64,000 nt of DNA, from contig CAWBCW010000027.1 of assembly GCA_963787345.1 (NCBI GenBank), positions 386,123 to 450,122 of the forward strand, written 5' to 3'. Origin of the DNA: Bacillus_BD sp963787345. Lineage in GTDB: Bacteria; Bacillota; Bacilli; Bacillales; Cytobacillaceae. How positions within the stretch are numbered: position 1 is the stretch's first letter; the number at the start of each line of letters is the position of its first letter. The position numbers and the translations under genes are program-made. Below, piece after piece: positions 51,873 through 64,000 of this stretch. The notes beneath the pieces were generated by a model, which was not told where the DNA came from, did no database searches, and was given only the letters and a program-made list of their open reading frames with translations.

Positions 51873-53279
51873 TTATCCTCCAAGAGCCGAAAGCATCGGT
51901 TTAAATTTAATATTCGTTTCTTCCAATTCCAGTTCTGCAACTGAATCTTCTACAACACCGCACCCTGCAAAAATGGAAGCCTCGTTGCCTTGAATTAATC
52001 CTGATCGAATCGCAACTGAAAAGTCTCCGTTTCCGAAATGATCAAACCACCCGATGGGTCCTCCAAAAAGGCCGCGATCCAACTCCTCAACTTCTCGTAT
52101 TTTCTCAACTGCTTCTTCCTTAGGCAAGCCGCCCAACGCAGGTGTAGGATGTAACCTTTCCACAAGCGATAACAGCGAGAAGTCACGTTTTATTTTCCCA
52201 GCCACTGGTGTATATAAATGTTGAATATGCTTTAATTTAAAAAGCTGAGGGTGTTCTGGAATGTTCACTTCATAACAAGTATCCTCCATCGCATCCCTGA
52301 TCATATCTACCACATATTGGTGCTCAACTAGATTCTTTTTATCATGCAAAAGAGAATGTCCGAGTTGCAGATCCTCATCGTCTGTCTTCCCTCTAGCAAT
52401 TGAACCTGCTAAACATACGGAGTACACTTGATTTTGTTCTTTCTTTACTAATCTTTCCGGCGTTGCCCCAATAAAGCAATCCCCTTTTGATTCATAAGCA
52501 AATATAAAACTATTATGCTGTTCTTGAAGCAAGGAATTTAATACGCCTTCAATATTAATGTCTTGATCGAAAACGAGTCTAGATTCCCTTGCCAAAACTA
52601 CTTTTCGCAAGGTAAGATTTTCTCTCAAACCAAGTGCAACGTTATTTACTATTTCCTTCCACTTTTCAGGATTAATATCCATCCTTTTATATAATGATGT
52701 TTCTTCAAACAAATCTTTACTAATTGTTTTTTCTCTGTTCAAGATGTTCCCGATTTCCTCTTCTACTTCCTGAACCATCGTTAAATCGTCTCTATCCGTG
52801 CATACCACATTCGTTGTTATATATGTTTGTCCATCTTTTACTGTCAGCATGTATTGCGGTATACGAAAATTGGAATCATCGAACTTCGACCATAAAGAAG
52901 TCTTTGCTTTTAATGGATCAAAAGAAAAACAACCAAAAGCGGTAGGCCCCGTTCCTTGAACATCATGGCTGTTTAGTTTCATTACGTTCTCCATAGAGCG
53001 TTCCCACTCTTTTTCCACATGAAAAAAGCGGTCAGATGTCTGATCCGTTATCAATTGTTTACATATTCCCAATCCCACTATATAAAATTCTTCTGAAGAA
53101 TGCTTCCAGAAAAACCTTTCGCCTTGAAATTTCTCTGCTCCCGCTTTGAAAAAAGAGAGAGGGTTGATGGGCTCTACCTTTTGCACATCACTCACTAAAA
53201 TGGAGGCAGCGGATTTTTTCGACTTTTTGATGCCTTTAAGAATGCCTTCTTTTAATTCAGTTTTTAGAATAGTAACCAA
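51873..53279 (-). CDS. menF: Isochorismate synthase MenF
   Basis: 468 aa chorismate-binding enzyme. Core motifs LRKVVLARESRL, FIGATPERLV, LAGSIARG, HPTPALGGLP and GPIGWFD. The TTG at 53279 is taken as start because GGAGGTG is seven bases ahead; an ATG seven codons earlier has that ribosome site inside the coding part. First gene of menFDHBE on the minus strand. Confidence 0.93.
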   Translation of the reverse strand: MVTILKTELKEGILKGIKKSKKSAASILVSDVQKVEPINPLSFFKAGAEKFQGERFFWKHSSEEFYIVGLGICKQLITDQTSDRFFHVEKEWERSMENVMKLNSHDVQGTGPTAFGCFSFDPLKAKTSLWSKFDDSNFRIPQYMLTVKDGQTYITTNVVCTDRDDLTMVQEVEEEIGNILNREKTISKDLFEETSLYKRMDINPEKWKEIVNNVALGLRENLTLRKVVLARESRLVFDQDINIEGVLNSLLQEQHNSFIFAYESKGDCFIGATPERLVKKEQNQVYSVCLAGSIARGKTDDEDLQLGHSLLHDKKNLVEHQYVVDMIRDAMEDTCYEVNIPEHPQLFKLKHIQHLYTPVAGKIKRDFSLLSLVERLHPTPALGGLPKEEAVEKIREVEELDRGLFGGPIGWFDHFGNGDFSVAIRSGLIQGNEASIFAGCGVVEDSVAELELEETNIKFKPMLSALGG

Positions 53280-53300
53280 AAAAACCACCTCCATTGGCAT

Positions 53301-53664
53301 TTATTAATAAATAAAAAATTCTATTTTCACCTCACTATCATAACATATTCACTTTTAAATGACTATTATCACAATCTACCATCCAATCTCTTCATCTATT
53401 GAGAAAAGGAAAACATTAACGATGCATCTTTCGGTATATTAATATAATATTAACAAAAAGGTTACCTTGTTTATTATTATTATTATTATTGAATAGACCG
53501 CTGTTATTATCGTACATTTTTAATATCTATCATTCATATTTATTGACAGTATCTTAATATTTTCATAAACTATTTGTAACGAAATGTTCAAACATGCGAT
53601 TATTCTGACAAAACATTAGAGAATAGAATGAATTTTTTAATGAGGGAAACGGAGGAATTAGAGA
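53301..53664. promoter_or_regulatory. Divergent men promoter region
   Basis: 364 bases between menF and menA. Plus strand for menA: TTGACA (53543-53548), 17-base spacer, TAAACT (53566-53571). Minus strand for menF: extended TGT-TATGAT (53345-53337) with TAGTCA (53365-53360) 17 bases upstream. A TTA/ATT microsatellite of about seven units lies at 53471-53491. No other gene seen. Confidence 0.6.
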
Positions 53665-54603
53665 ATGCAGTCACATTTAGAAAAAACTTCCTCACTTGGC
53701 TATAAAAAAGATTGGCGGGTATGGTGGCGATTAACACGTCCACACACATTAACCGCTTCATTTGTTCCGGTTATTTTAGGAACAGTAATCGCACTGAATT
53801 ATGGGACGGAAGTAAATGCAGCACTATTTTTGATGATGCTCATTGCAAGTATGCTCATCCAAATTGCGACAAACCTATTTAATGAATATTATGATTATAA
53901 AAGAGGACTTGATCATGAAGGCTCTGTTGGAATCGGTGGAGGTATTGTCCGTGACGGAATCAAACCTAGCACGATCATGAAGCTGGCTTTAAGCTTGTAT
54001 GGAATTTCACTGCTAATTGGGATTTTCATTTGTATGAACAGCAGTTGGACCCTTGCTTTAATCGGACTGGCTTGTATGCTCATCGGCTATCTTTATACAG
54101 GCGGACCAATCCCGATTGCTTACACACCATTTGGAGAACTGGCGTCAGGCTTTGTAATGGGAATGGGAATTGTCTTAATTTCCTTCTTTATCCAAACAGG
54201 CACAGTTACATTAGAAAGCATTTTAATCTCAACTCCAATTATGATATTAGTTGGGAACATTAATTTATCGAATAATATTCGTGATTTAGATGGCGATAAA
54301 GAGAATGGCCGACGCACTCTAGCCATTTTACTTGGCAAAAAGAAGGCCATATTATTCTTGGCAAGCTTGTTTATCATTTCTTACATTTGGGTATTTAGCT
54401 TAGTTGGTTTTGGAATTATTTCTCCTTGGATTTTACTTGTTGCTTTAAGTATTCCAAAAGCAATTAAAGCAATAAAAGGCTTTCTGCAAAATTACTCCCA
54501 TGCACCAATTCATATGATGCCTGCTATGAAAGCTACCTCACAAACGAATACCTTTTTTGGGATCTTATTATCAGTAGGATTATTTATCGGAACCCTTATT
54601 TAA
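53665..54603 (+). CDS. menA: 1,4-Dihydroxy-2-naphthoate polyprenyltransferase MenA
   Basis: 312 aa UbiA-family membrane enzyme with about eight or nine helices; attaches the isoprenoid chain to DHNA. Both Asp-rich motifs are present: NLFNEYYDYKRGLDHEG (about 72-88) and NNIRDLDGDKENGRRT (about 207-222). ATG preceded by GGAGGA. Divergent from menF, matching the B. subtilis arrangement. Confidence 0.96.
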   Translation: MQSHLEKTSSLGYKKDWRVWWRLTRPHTLTASFVPVILGTVIALNYGTEVNAALFLMMLIASMLIQIATNLFNEYYDYKRGLDHEGSVGIGGGIVRDGIKPSTIMKLALSLYGISLLIGIFICMNSSWTLALIGLACMLIGYLYTGGPIPIAYTPFGELASGFVMGMGIVLISFFIQTGTVTLESILISTPIMILVGNINLSNNIRDLDGDKENGRRTLAILLGKKKAILFLASLFIISYIWVFSLVGFGIISPWILLVALSIPKAIKAIKGFLQNYSHAPIHMMPAMKATSQTNTFFGILLSVGLFIGTLI

Positions 54604-54608
54604 GTTTC

Positions 54609-54640
54609 AAAAGCTTCTGTTTACTCAGAAGCTTTTTTAT
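54609..54640 (+). terminator. Terminator of menA
   Basis: Arms aaaagcttctg (54609-54619) / cagaagctttt (54626-54636), then T-run. Confidence 0.9.
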
Positions 54641-54724
54641 ATTTTCCTTAAGAGTTAAAAAAACATGTTTTCTCAATAATCGTCCATACTAAAGCTAATC
54701 ATGCTTTTATATGGGGGAATAAAC

Positions 54725-55483
54725 ATGTTGACAGATCAACAACTCAACCAATTAAGACAATTATTATTGGATGATCAAAAAGAACTCGATAATCAGTTAG
54801 AAGGAAATAAAGAAAACAGCCTTGAGGGTAGAAGTCATCGAGATACAGTGGGCGAATTATCAGCCTATGACAACCACCCTGCAGACATGGGTACTGAATT
54901 ATACGATCGCGAAAAGGACTTTGCCTTAGAGGAACATGCTGATTCCGAACTAGATAAAGTAACTGAAGCTTTGCAAGCAATGGATGAAGGAACATATGGA
55001 AAATGTAAAGTTTGTGGTGTACGGATTCCATACGAACGTCTTGAAGTCGTTCCATCTACCCTTTTTTGTGTCAAGCATTCTAATGAACAAAACGTTCCAA
55101 CTGACCGGCCTGTTGAAGAGGATGTTCTTGAATTTGCCCATGGCAATCATTTTCAGCACCATCAATTTCGTGAAGTCATTGATAATGAAGACAGTTTCCA
55201 AGAAGTTGCTCGCTATGGAACTTCTGAGACGCCTTCTGATTTAAAAGGTGATTATGAAGACTATAACAGCCTCTATAATGTCGGACATGATGATGAAGGG
55301 TTTACAGAGGATATTGAGACCTTTCTTGCCACTGACATTACTGGCAATGAAAAAATCGTTTATCATTCTAAAAAGCATGAAGCATATGAAGAGATGTTAG
55401 ATGATGAAGGATTAGAAGCGATTTGGGGCGATGTACACTATCACCAAAGTGATGGCTATGTAGATAAAGATAAGGATAAATAA
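54725..55483 (+). CDS. yteA: DksA/TraR-type zinc-finger protein YteA
   Basis: 252 aa. Coiled-coil N-terminal part (residues 1-90, LTDQQLNQLRQLLLDDQKEL) followed by a DksA/TraR-like zinc finger Cys94, Cys97, Cys115 and His118 (CKVC ... CVKH). The acidic C-terminal half holds the YteA family sequence RYGTSETPSDL and ends in a Lys/Asp tail. ATG 54725 with GGGGGAA upstream; the longer frame lacks support. Function unproven. Next to menA, as in B. subtilis. Confidence 0.9.
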   Translation: MLTDQQLNQLRQLLLDDQKELDNQLEGNKENSLEGRSHRDTVGELSAYDNHPADMGTELYDREKDFALEEHADSELDKVTEALQAMDEGTYGKCKVCGVRIPYERLEVVPSTLFCVKHSNEQNVPTDRPVEEDVLEFAHGNHFQHHQFREVIDNEDSFQEVARYGTSETPSDLKGDYEDYNSLYNVGHDDEGFTEDIETFLATDITGNEKIVYHSKKHEAYEEMLDDEGLEAIWGDVHYHQSDGYVDKDKDK

Positions 55484-55490
55484 TTTATTA

Positions 55491-55522
55491 AAACTGGAAG
55501 GTATCATACCTTCCAGTTTTCC
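55491..55522 (+). terminator. Terminator of yteA
   Basis: Perfect 13-bp arms aaactggaaggta (55491-55503) / taccttccagttt (55507-55519). Confidence 0.9.
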
Positions 55523-55589
55523 AGTCAATATGAGTAAGGCTATTAAAAAGAATGATTTCTATATGGAAGAAACGATTTCAAATATCATA

Positions 55590-55625
55590 AAAAAAGCTGT
55601 TGACTATTTGTCAACAGCTTTTTTT
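55590..55625 (-). terminator. Terminator of the rRNA-tRNA operon
   Basis: Arms aaaaagctgttgac / gtcaacagcttttt around 55591-55624; lies directly behind the last tRNA (Glu), and a T-run follows on the minus strand. Confidence 0.9.
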
Positions 55626-55626
55626 A

Positions 55627-55698
55627 TGACCCGTACGGGATTCGAACCCGTGTTACCGCCGTGAAAGGGCGGTGTCTTAACCGCTTGACCAACGGGCC
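55627..55698 (-). tRNA. tRNA-Glu (TTC)
   Basis: Cloverleaf with anticodon loop CTTTCAC. Last tRNA of the cluster. CCA end is not encoded. Confidence 0.95.
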
Positions 55699-55702
55699 AT
55701 TA

Positions 55703-55793
55703 TGGCGGAGAAGGAGGGATTTGAACCCTCGCGCCGGTTACCCGACCTACACCCTTAGCAGGGGCGCCTCTTCAGCCTCTTGAGTACTTCCCC
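55703..55793 (-). tRNA. tRNA-Ser (GCT)
   Basis: Long variable arm; anticodon loop CTGCTAA. CCA encoded. Confidence 0.95.
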
Positions 55794-55806
55794 AAATGAA
55801 AAATAA

Positions 55807-55881
55807 TGGCTCCGCAGGTAGGATTCGAACCTACGACCGATCGGTTAACAGCCGATTGCTCTACCACTGAGCTACTGCGGA
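55807..55881 (-). tRNA. tRNA-Asn (GTT)
   Basis: Anticodon loop CTGTTAA, acceptor TCCGCAG/CTGCGGA. CCA encoded. Confidence 0.95.
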
Positions 55882-55912
55882 ACAATATTATAGGTAATTA
55901 TTAAAATAATGA

Positions 55913-55986
<74 letters not shown>

Positions 55987-55994
55987 ATTTAGTT

Positions 55995-56068
55995 TGGAGC
56001 GGGTGAAGGGAATCGAACCCTCATCAACAGCTTGGAAGGCTGTGGTTTTACCACTAAACTACACCCGC
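55995..56068 (-). tRNA. tRNA-Gly (TCC)
   Basis: Anticodon loop CTTCCAA, acceptor GCGGGTG. CCA encoded. Confidence 0.95.
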
Positions 56069-56080
56069 ATATGAATAGAT

Positions 56081-56157
56081 TGGGGCGGCTGATGGGAATC
56101 GAACCCACGAATGTCGGAACCACAATCCAATGCGTTAACCACTTCGCCACAACCGCC
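56081..56157 (-). tRNA. tRNA-His (GTG)
   Basis: Anticodon GTG; extra G-1 pairs with C73 as is typical for tRNA-His. CCA encoded. Confidence 0.95.
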
Positions 56158-56178
56158 ATCATTTAAATTGATGAAAAG

Positions 56179-56251
56179 TGGCTCAGGACGGAATCGAACC
56201 GCCGACACATGGATTTTCAGTCCATTGCTCTACCGACTGAGCTACTGAGCC
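56179..56251 (-). tRNA. tRNA-Phe (GAA)
   Basis: Anticodon loop CTGAAAA, acceptor GGCTCAG/CTGAGCC. CCA not encoded. Confidence 0.95.
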
Positions 56252-56258
56252 TTACATA

Positions 56259-56335
56259 TGGCGGTCCGGACGGGACTCGAACCCGCGACCTCCTGCGTGA
56301 CAGGCAGGCATTCTAACCAACTGAACTACCGGACC
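56259..56335 (-). tRNA. tRNA-Asp (GTC)
   Basis: Anticodon loop CTGTCAC, acceptor GGTCCGG. CCA encoded. Confidence 0.95.
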
Positions 56336-56338
56336 AAA

Positions 56339-56412
<74 letters not shown>

Positions 56413-56440
56413 ATAATAATATTCGATTTAGATATTTAAC

Positions 56441-56533
56441 TGGCGGAGGAAGAGGGATTCGAACCCCCGCGCGGTTTAACCCGCCTGTCGGTTTTCAAGA
56501 CCGATCCCTTCAGCCGAACTTGGGTATTCCTCC
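56441..56533 (-). tRNA. tRNA-Ser (TGA)
   Basis: Long variable arm; anticodon loop CTTGAAA. CCA encoded. Confidence 0.95.
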
Positions 56534-56543
56534 GCATAAACGA

Positions 56544-56620
56544 TGGTGGACCTTGTAGGACTCGAACCTACGACCGGACGGTTATGAGCCGTCTGCTCTA
56601 ACCAGCTGAGCTAAAGGTCC
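56544..56620 (-). tRNA. tRNA-Ile2 (CAT, lysidine type) or Met
   Basis: Anticodon CAT with acceptor GGACCTT. The body agrees, as I recall it, with the B. subtilis tRNA whose C34 is changed to lysidine so that it reads AUA. The order in the cluster supports this. CCA encoded. Confidence 0.8.
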
Positions 56621-56632
56621 AATAATAGTATA

Positions 56633-56709
56633 TGGTAGCGGCGATAGGGATCGAACCTACGACCTTTCGGGTATGAACCGAATGCTCTAGCCAGCTGAGC
56701 TACACCGCC
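56633..56709 (-). tRNA. tRNA-Met (CAT), elongator
   Basis: Anticodon CAT, acceptor GGCGGTG, none of the initiator features. CCA encoded. Confidence 0.9.
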
Positions 56710-56747
56710 ATAGTAGAAAAGCATTTTGCTATTAATTAATTGTAAAG

Positions 56748-56820
56748 TGGAGACTAGCGGGATCGAACCGCTGACCTCCTGCGTGCAAGGCAGGCGCTCT
56801 CCCAGCTGAGCTAAGTCCCC
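56748..56820 (-). tRNA. tRNA-Ala (TGC)
   Basis: Anticodon loop CTTGCAC, acceptor GGGGACT/AGTCTCC. CCA not encoded. Confidence 0.95.
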
Positions 56821-56837
56821 ATATTGAAGTTTCATGA

Positions 56838-56911
56838 TCGGGAAGACAGGATTCGAACCTGCGACCCCTTGGTCCCAAACCAAGTGCTCTACCAAGCTGA
56901 GCTACTTCCCG
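56838..56911 (-). tRNA. tRNA-Pro (TGG)
   Basis: Anticodon loop TTTGGGA, acceptor CGGGAAG/CTTCCCG. CCA not encoded. Confidence 0.95.
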
Positions 56912-56923
56912 ATACTACTTAAG

Positions 56924-56997
<74 letters not shown>

Positions 56998-57018
56998 ATA
57001 ATATTGAATTATAAATCA

Positions 57019-57104
57019 TGCCGAGAACCGGAATCGAACCGGTACGGTAGTCACCTACCGCAGGATTTTAAGTCCTGTGCGTCTGCCAGTTCCGCCACCC
57101 CGGC
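57019..57104 (-). tRNA. tRNA-Leu (TAA)
   Basis: Long variable arm; anticodon loop CTTAAAA. CCA not encoded. Confidence 0.95.
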
Positions 57105-57114
57105 ATATATTGAG

Positions 57115-57186
57115 AGCGGAAGACGGGATTCGAACCCGCGACCCCCACCTTGGCAAGGTGGTGTTCTACCACTGAACTACTTCCGC
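57115..57186 (-). tRNA. tRNA-Gly (GCC)
   Basis: Anticodon loop TTGCCAA, acceptor GCGGAAG. CCA not encoded. Confidence 0.95.
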
Positions 57187-57213
57187 ATGTGTTTGTTTAT
57201 ATATGCTTTTAAA

Positions 57214-57295
57214 TGCGGGTGAAGGGAGTCGAACCCCCACGCCTCGCGGCGCTAGATCCTAAGTCTAGTGCGTCTGCCAATTCCGCCACACCCGC
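57214..57295 (-). tRNA. tRNA-Leu (TAG)
   Basis: Variable arm of Leu type; anticodon loop CTTAGGA. CCA not encoded. Confidence 0.95.
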
Positions 57296-57299
57296 AAAA

Positions 57300-57375
57300 T
57301 GGTGAGCCATGCAGGATTCGAACCTGCGACCCTCTGATTAAAAGTCAGATGCTCTACCAACTGAGCTAATGGCTC
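57300..57375 (-). tRNA. tRNA-Lys (TTT)
   Basis: Anticodon loop CTTTTAA, acceptor GAGCCAT. CCA encoded. Confidence 0.95.
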
Positions 57376-57470
57376 CTATATAGTTAAAGTCTGTCCAATA
57401 ACAAATAATTTTGGAGCAAAATTATTTGGCTTCTATCACCATCTTTCATCCTCTTTAGGACGATAAAAGA

Positions 57471-57546
<76 letters not shown>

Positions 57547-57549
57547 ATA

Positions 57550-57625
57550 TGGTGGAGGATGACGGGCTCGAACCGCCGACCCTCTGCTTGTAAGGCAGAT
57601 GCTCTCCCAGCTGAGCTAATCCTCC
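57550..57625 (-). tRNA. tRNA-Val (TAC)
   Basis: Anticodon loop CTTACAA, acceptor GGAGGAT. First tRNA after 5S rRNA. CCA encoded. Confidence 0.95.
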
Positions 57626-57636
57626 AGTTATTAAAA

Positions 57637-57752
<116 letters not shown>

Positions 57753-57818
57753 CTATTTAATATGAGAGATCATTCTCTCAAAACTAGATAATGTATGCTT
57801 TGACAATCATTATTTTTG

Positions 57819-62472
<4,654 letters not shown>

Positions 62473-62700
62473 GTGTTTGAATAGCTCATAAAAATTTGTT
62501 GTCCGAAGACAACGGTTTTTGTTACATATAGTAACTGTACTAACGTTGACGTTTTTGTTTGTTTAGTTTTCAAAGAGCAATTCAACACCGCTTTAGAAGC
62601 GACTTTACTAAGTTAACACATCCGAGTTTTCATTGTCAACAACTATTAAATGTTTTTTTCATTGGGACAACTTTCTCTTAAGGACATGTAATACTTTATC
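62473..62700 (-). promoter_or_regulatory. rRNA operon promoter and leader
   Basis: Minus strand TTGACA (62639-62634), 17-base spacer, TTAACT (62616-62611). A second, weaker pair TTGTCC ... TAATAG lies about 30 bases upstream and may be P1. The leader has boxA TGCTCTTTGAAAACT (about 62579-62565) and a strong hairpin CGTTGTCTTCGGACAACA near the 16S start. Confidence 0.7.
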
Positions 62701-62836
62701 ACGTATTTTTCATTTTATCAATATACCTTCTAGTTATTTTTTAAAATTCATTATTACAGATCAACAGGCCGGCATATCTATGTACTACATATCATAAACT
62801 TTATTAAACGTAATAATACTGAAAGGTGATGAACGA

Positions 62837-63019
62837 ATGCTACAAACGATTGCACTCTATCTATCCTTAATCATGGCAGTATACTTGTTTTTGTATGCAT
62901 TTTTCGAAGGAATAAAAATTGCAGATACAGATAATGAAGAAAAAGTTTATGGAGGGACTTTTATTCTTTCCGTTATTTCCGCATTTATTTTTTCAGCATT
63001 TACATTCGTGCTTTATTAG
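62837..63019 (+). CDS. Small two-helix membrane protein, 60 aa
   Basis: Unrecognised. Two hydrophobic helices, about residues 4-24 and 39-59, separated by a charged loop KIADTDNEEKVYG, so a hairpin in the membrane with both ends on one side. ATG preceded by GAAAGGTGATG; a terminator follows directly. Lies between the rRNA promoter and the MgtC-family gene, on its own transcript. Confidence 0.7.
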   Translation: MLQTIALYLSLIMAVYLFLYAFFEGIKIADTDNEEKVYGGTFILSVISAFIFSAFTFVLY

Positions 63020-63046
63020 CGCCTCTTCTATAATAGAGGCTTTTTA
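63019..63046 (+). terminator. Terminator of small membrane protein gene
   Basis: Arms gcctct (63021-63026) / agaggc (63035-63040) extended by A/T pairs, then TTTTT. Confidence 0.75.
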
Positions 63047-63194
63047 ATTGATGTTTAATCCAAAGTATTTTACAATATATAATGTAAGCGCTTTACTACC
63101 AATCTATATATTACCCTTTTTTCAATTATTTATCTAGTTTTTTTCCTAAAAATTCTTAATTGCGCACTCTAATATTAGTGAATGAGGGATTACG

Positions 63195-63890
63195 ATGGGC
63201 AATTTTGAAATAGATCTTTTAATTAAGTTAGGTATTTCCGCCGTATTAGGAATGGTTATTGGGCTGGAAAGAGAATTGAAGCGTAAACCTGTTGGGCTAA
63301 AAACGTGTCTTGTAATCAGCATTGTAAGCTGTTTACTAACGATCGTCTCGATCGAATCAGCTTACAAATTTCAAGGGAATTCCCAAATTAATATTACAAT
63401 GGATCCGCTTCGTTTGGCTGCTCAAATTGTTTCGGGTATCGGTTTTCTAGGTGCTGGAGTGATTTTGCGCCGGGAAAATGATAGTATTTCCGGTCTTACA
63501 ACTGCAGCTTTGATTTGGGGCGCTGCCGGAGTTGGAATCTCGGTTGGGGCGGGTTACTATTGGGAATCCATTGCAGGAGTTATCTTTTTGATTGTGAGCG
63601 TTGAGGTCATCCCTTATTTGTTCGGACGATTAGGACCAAAGCAATTACGCGAAAAAGAGATCACTTTACGTCTTAGGGTTGCTGAAAAGGATCTTATTAA
63701 CACAATTATGCTTGAATTCAAACACCTCAAATTAACTGTTACAAGTATTCAAATCAAAGACCTTAAAGAAGGCGAGCATTTGATCTCGCTTATTGTCTCT
63801 GTTGATTACCGGCAAAGCATCACAGATGTGTACAATAAAATTTCAAAAATTGAAGGGGTAAAACGAACGGAAATTGGCAGTATGCAATAA
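63195..63890 (+). CDS. MgtC/SapB-family membrane protein
   Basis: 231 aa. N-terminal four or five membrane helices with family motifs GMVIGLERELKRKPVGLKT and GIGFLGAGVILRRENDSISG, LTTAALIWGAAGVGISVGAG; the last 80 residues form an ACT-like cytoplasmic domain. MgtC-family proteins help growth at low magnesium, partly by acting on ATP synthase, but the Gram-positive SapB members are less well studied. ATG with GAGGGA upstream. Single gene. Confidence 0.9.
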   Translation: MGNFEIDLLIKLGISAVLGMVIGLERELKRKPVGLKTCLVISIVSCLLTIVSIESAYKFQGNSQINITMDPLRLAAQIVSGIGFLGAGVILRRENDSISGLTTAALIWGAAGVGISVGAGYYWESIAGVIFLIVSVEVIPYLFGRLGPKQLREKEITLRLRVAEKDLINTIMLEFKHLKLTVTSIQIKDLKEGEHLISLIVSVDYRQSITDVYNKISKIEGVKRTEIGSMQ

Positions 63891-63915
63891 AGATTAATCT
63901 GTGATTTTTTTACCC

Positions 63916-63944
63916 TTGCATTTCTTTCGTATTTTCGCTATAAT
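63916..63944 (+). promoter_or_regulatory. Promoter of right-end tRNA
   Basis: TTGCAT (63916-63921), 17-base spacer, TATAAT (63939-63944); start about 63951, 15 bases before the tRNA. Confidence 0.85.
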
Positions 63945-63962
63945 AATTTTTGTGATATAAAT

Positions 63963-64000
<38 letters not shown>

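Noticed and set aside
53471..53491. Run of TTA/ATT triplets as a possible phase-variable tract
   Set aside because: It lies outside the predicted -35/-10 spacers of menF and menA, and short AT microsatellites are common in such genomes; kept only as a note.
54744..55244. Four overlapping frames inside yteA
   Set aside because: Shadows of the yteA coding frame, which has a clear zinc-finger family match.

Overview
The window is a low-GC Gram-positive chromosome segment from a spore-forming member of the Bacillaceae. The gene content and order closely follow the B. subtilis yto-ytm-ytl-pepV ... leuS ... metK-pckA ... menFDHBE/menA-yteA region. T-box and SAM (S-box) leaders, AGGAGG-type ribosome binding sites, several TTG/GTG starts and the sporulation gene cse60 agree with this. 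Genus and species cannot be fixed from the sequence alone.

Layout. 1-9.6 kb: a partial M42 peptidase, ytzB, the lactonase ytnP, trmB, ytzH, ytmP, a NERD-like protein, thpR, pepV, ytzE and an RsuA-type pseudouridine synthase. 9.5-12.9 kb: the MurJ/YtgP flippase, the flavoprotein YtfP and cse60. 13.1-17.75 kb: a complete branched-chain amino-acid ABC operon livJHMGF with CodY-like boxes upstream. 17.8-21.6 kb: ytwF, leuS with a Leu T-box (CUC specifier), a small 54-aa gene and ytzC. 22.0-23.55 kb: an IS1341-type tnpB element with a broken ribbon-helix-helix ORF, directly abutting ytqA. 23.5-27.8 kb: ytqA-ytqB, ytpA-ytpB and ytoA. 27.9-31.4 kb: metK with a SAM riboswitch, diverging from pckA. 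31.4-41.4 kb: ytmB, ytmA, map, a CAP-domain lipoprotein, the ytlACD transporter, ytkD, dps, ytzI-cls and yidD. 41.4-46.9 kb: a beta-carbonic anhydrase, a Zur-boxed orphan zinc-binding lipoprotein, and a PepSY-PepSY-kinase-regulator module like B. subtilis ykoJIHG. 46.9-55.5 kb: the menaquinone genes menFDHBE (minus), divergent menA, and yteA.

55.6-62.65 kb is one minus-strand rRNA operon, promoter-16S-23S-5S, followed by 21 tRNA genes (Val, Thr, Lys, Leu, Gly, Leu, Arg, Pro, Ala, Met, Ile2, Ser, fMet, Asp, Phe, His, Gly, Ile, Asn, Ser, Glu in transcription order). As I recall it, this is the order of the B. subtilis rrnB-trnB cluster. The right end holds a small membrane protein, an MgtC-family protein and the first half of a plus-strand tRNA-Ala.

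Most of the window is ordinary core chromosome. What is not explained by core genes: (i) a dispersed, hairpin-rich intergenic repeat with five recognisable copies, one inside the transcribed leader of ytoA and others in convergent or divergent gaps; (ii) the tnpB element, whose predicted omega-RNA guide would fall on the ytqA translation start; (iii) the two-component/PepSY module that begins 16 bases after menE with no terminator between; (iv) the Zur-controlled zinc-binding lipoprotein without its permease or ATPase genes. I saw no CRISPR array, prophage or recognisable defence cluster.
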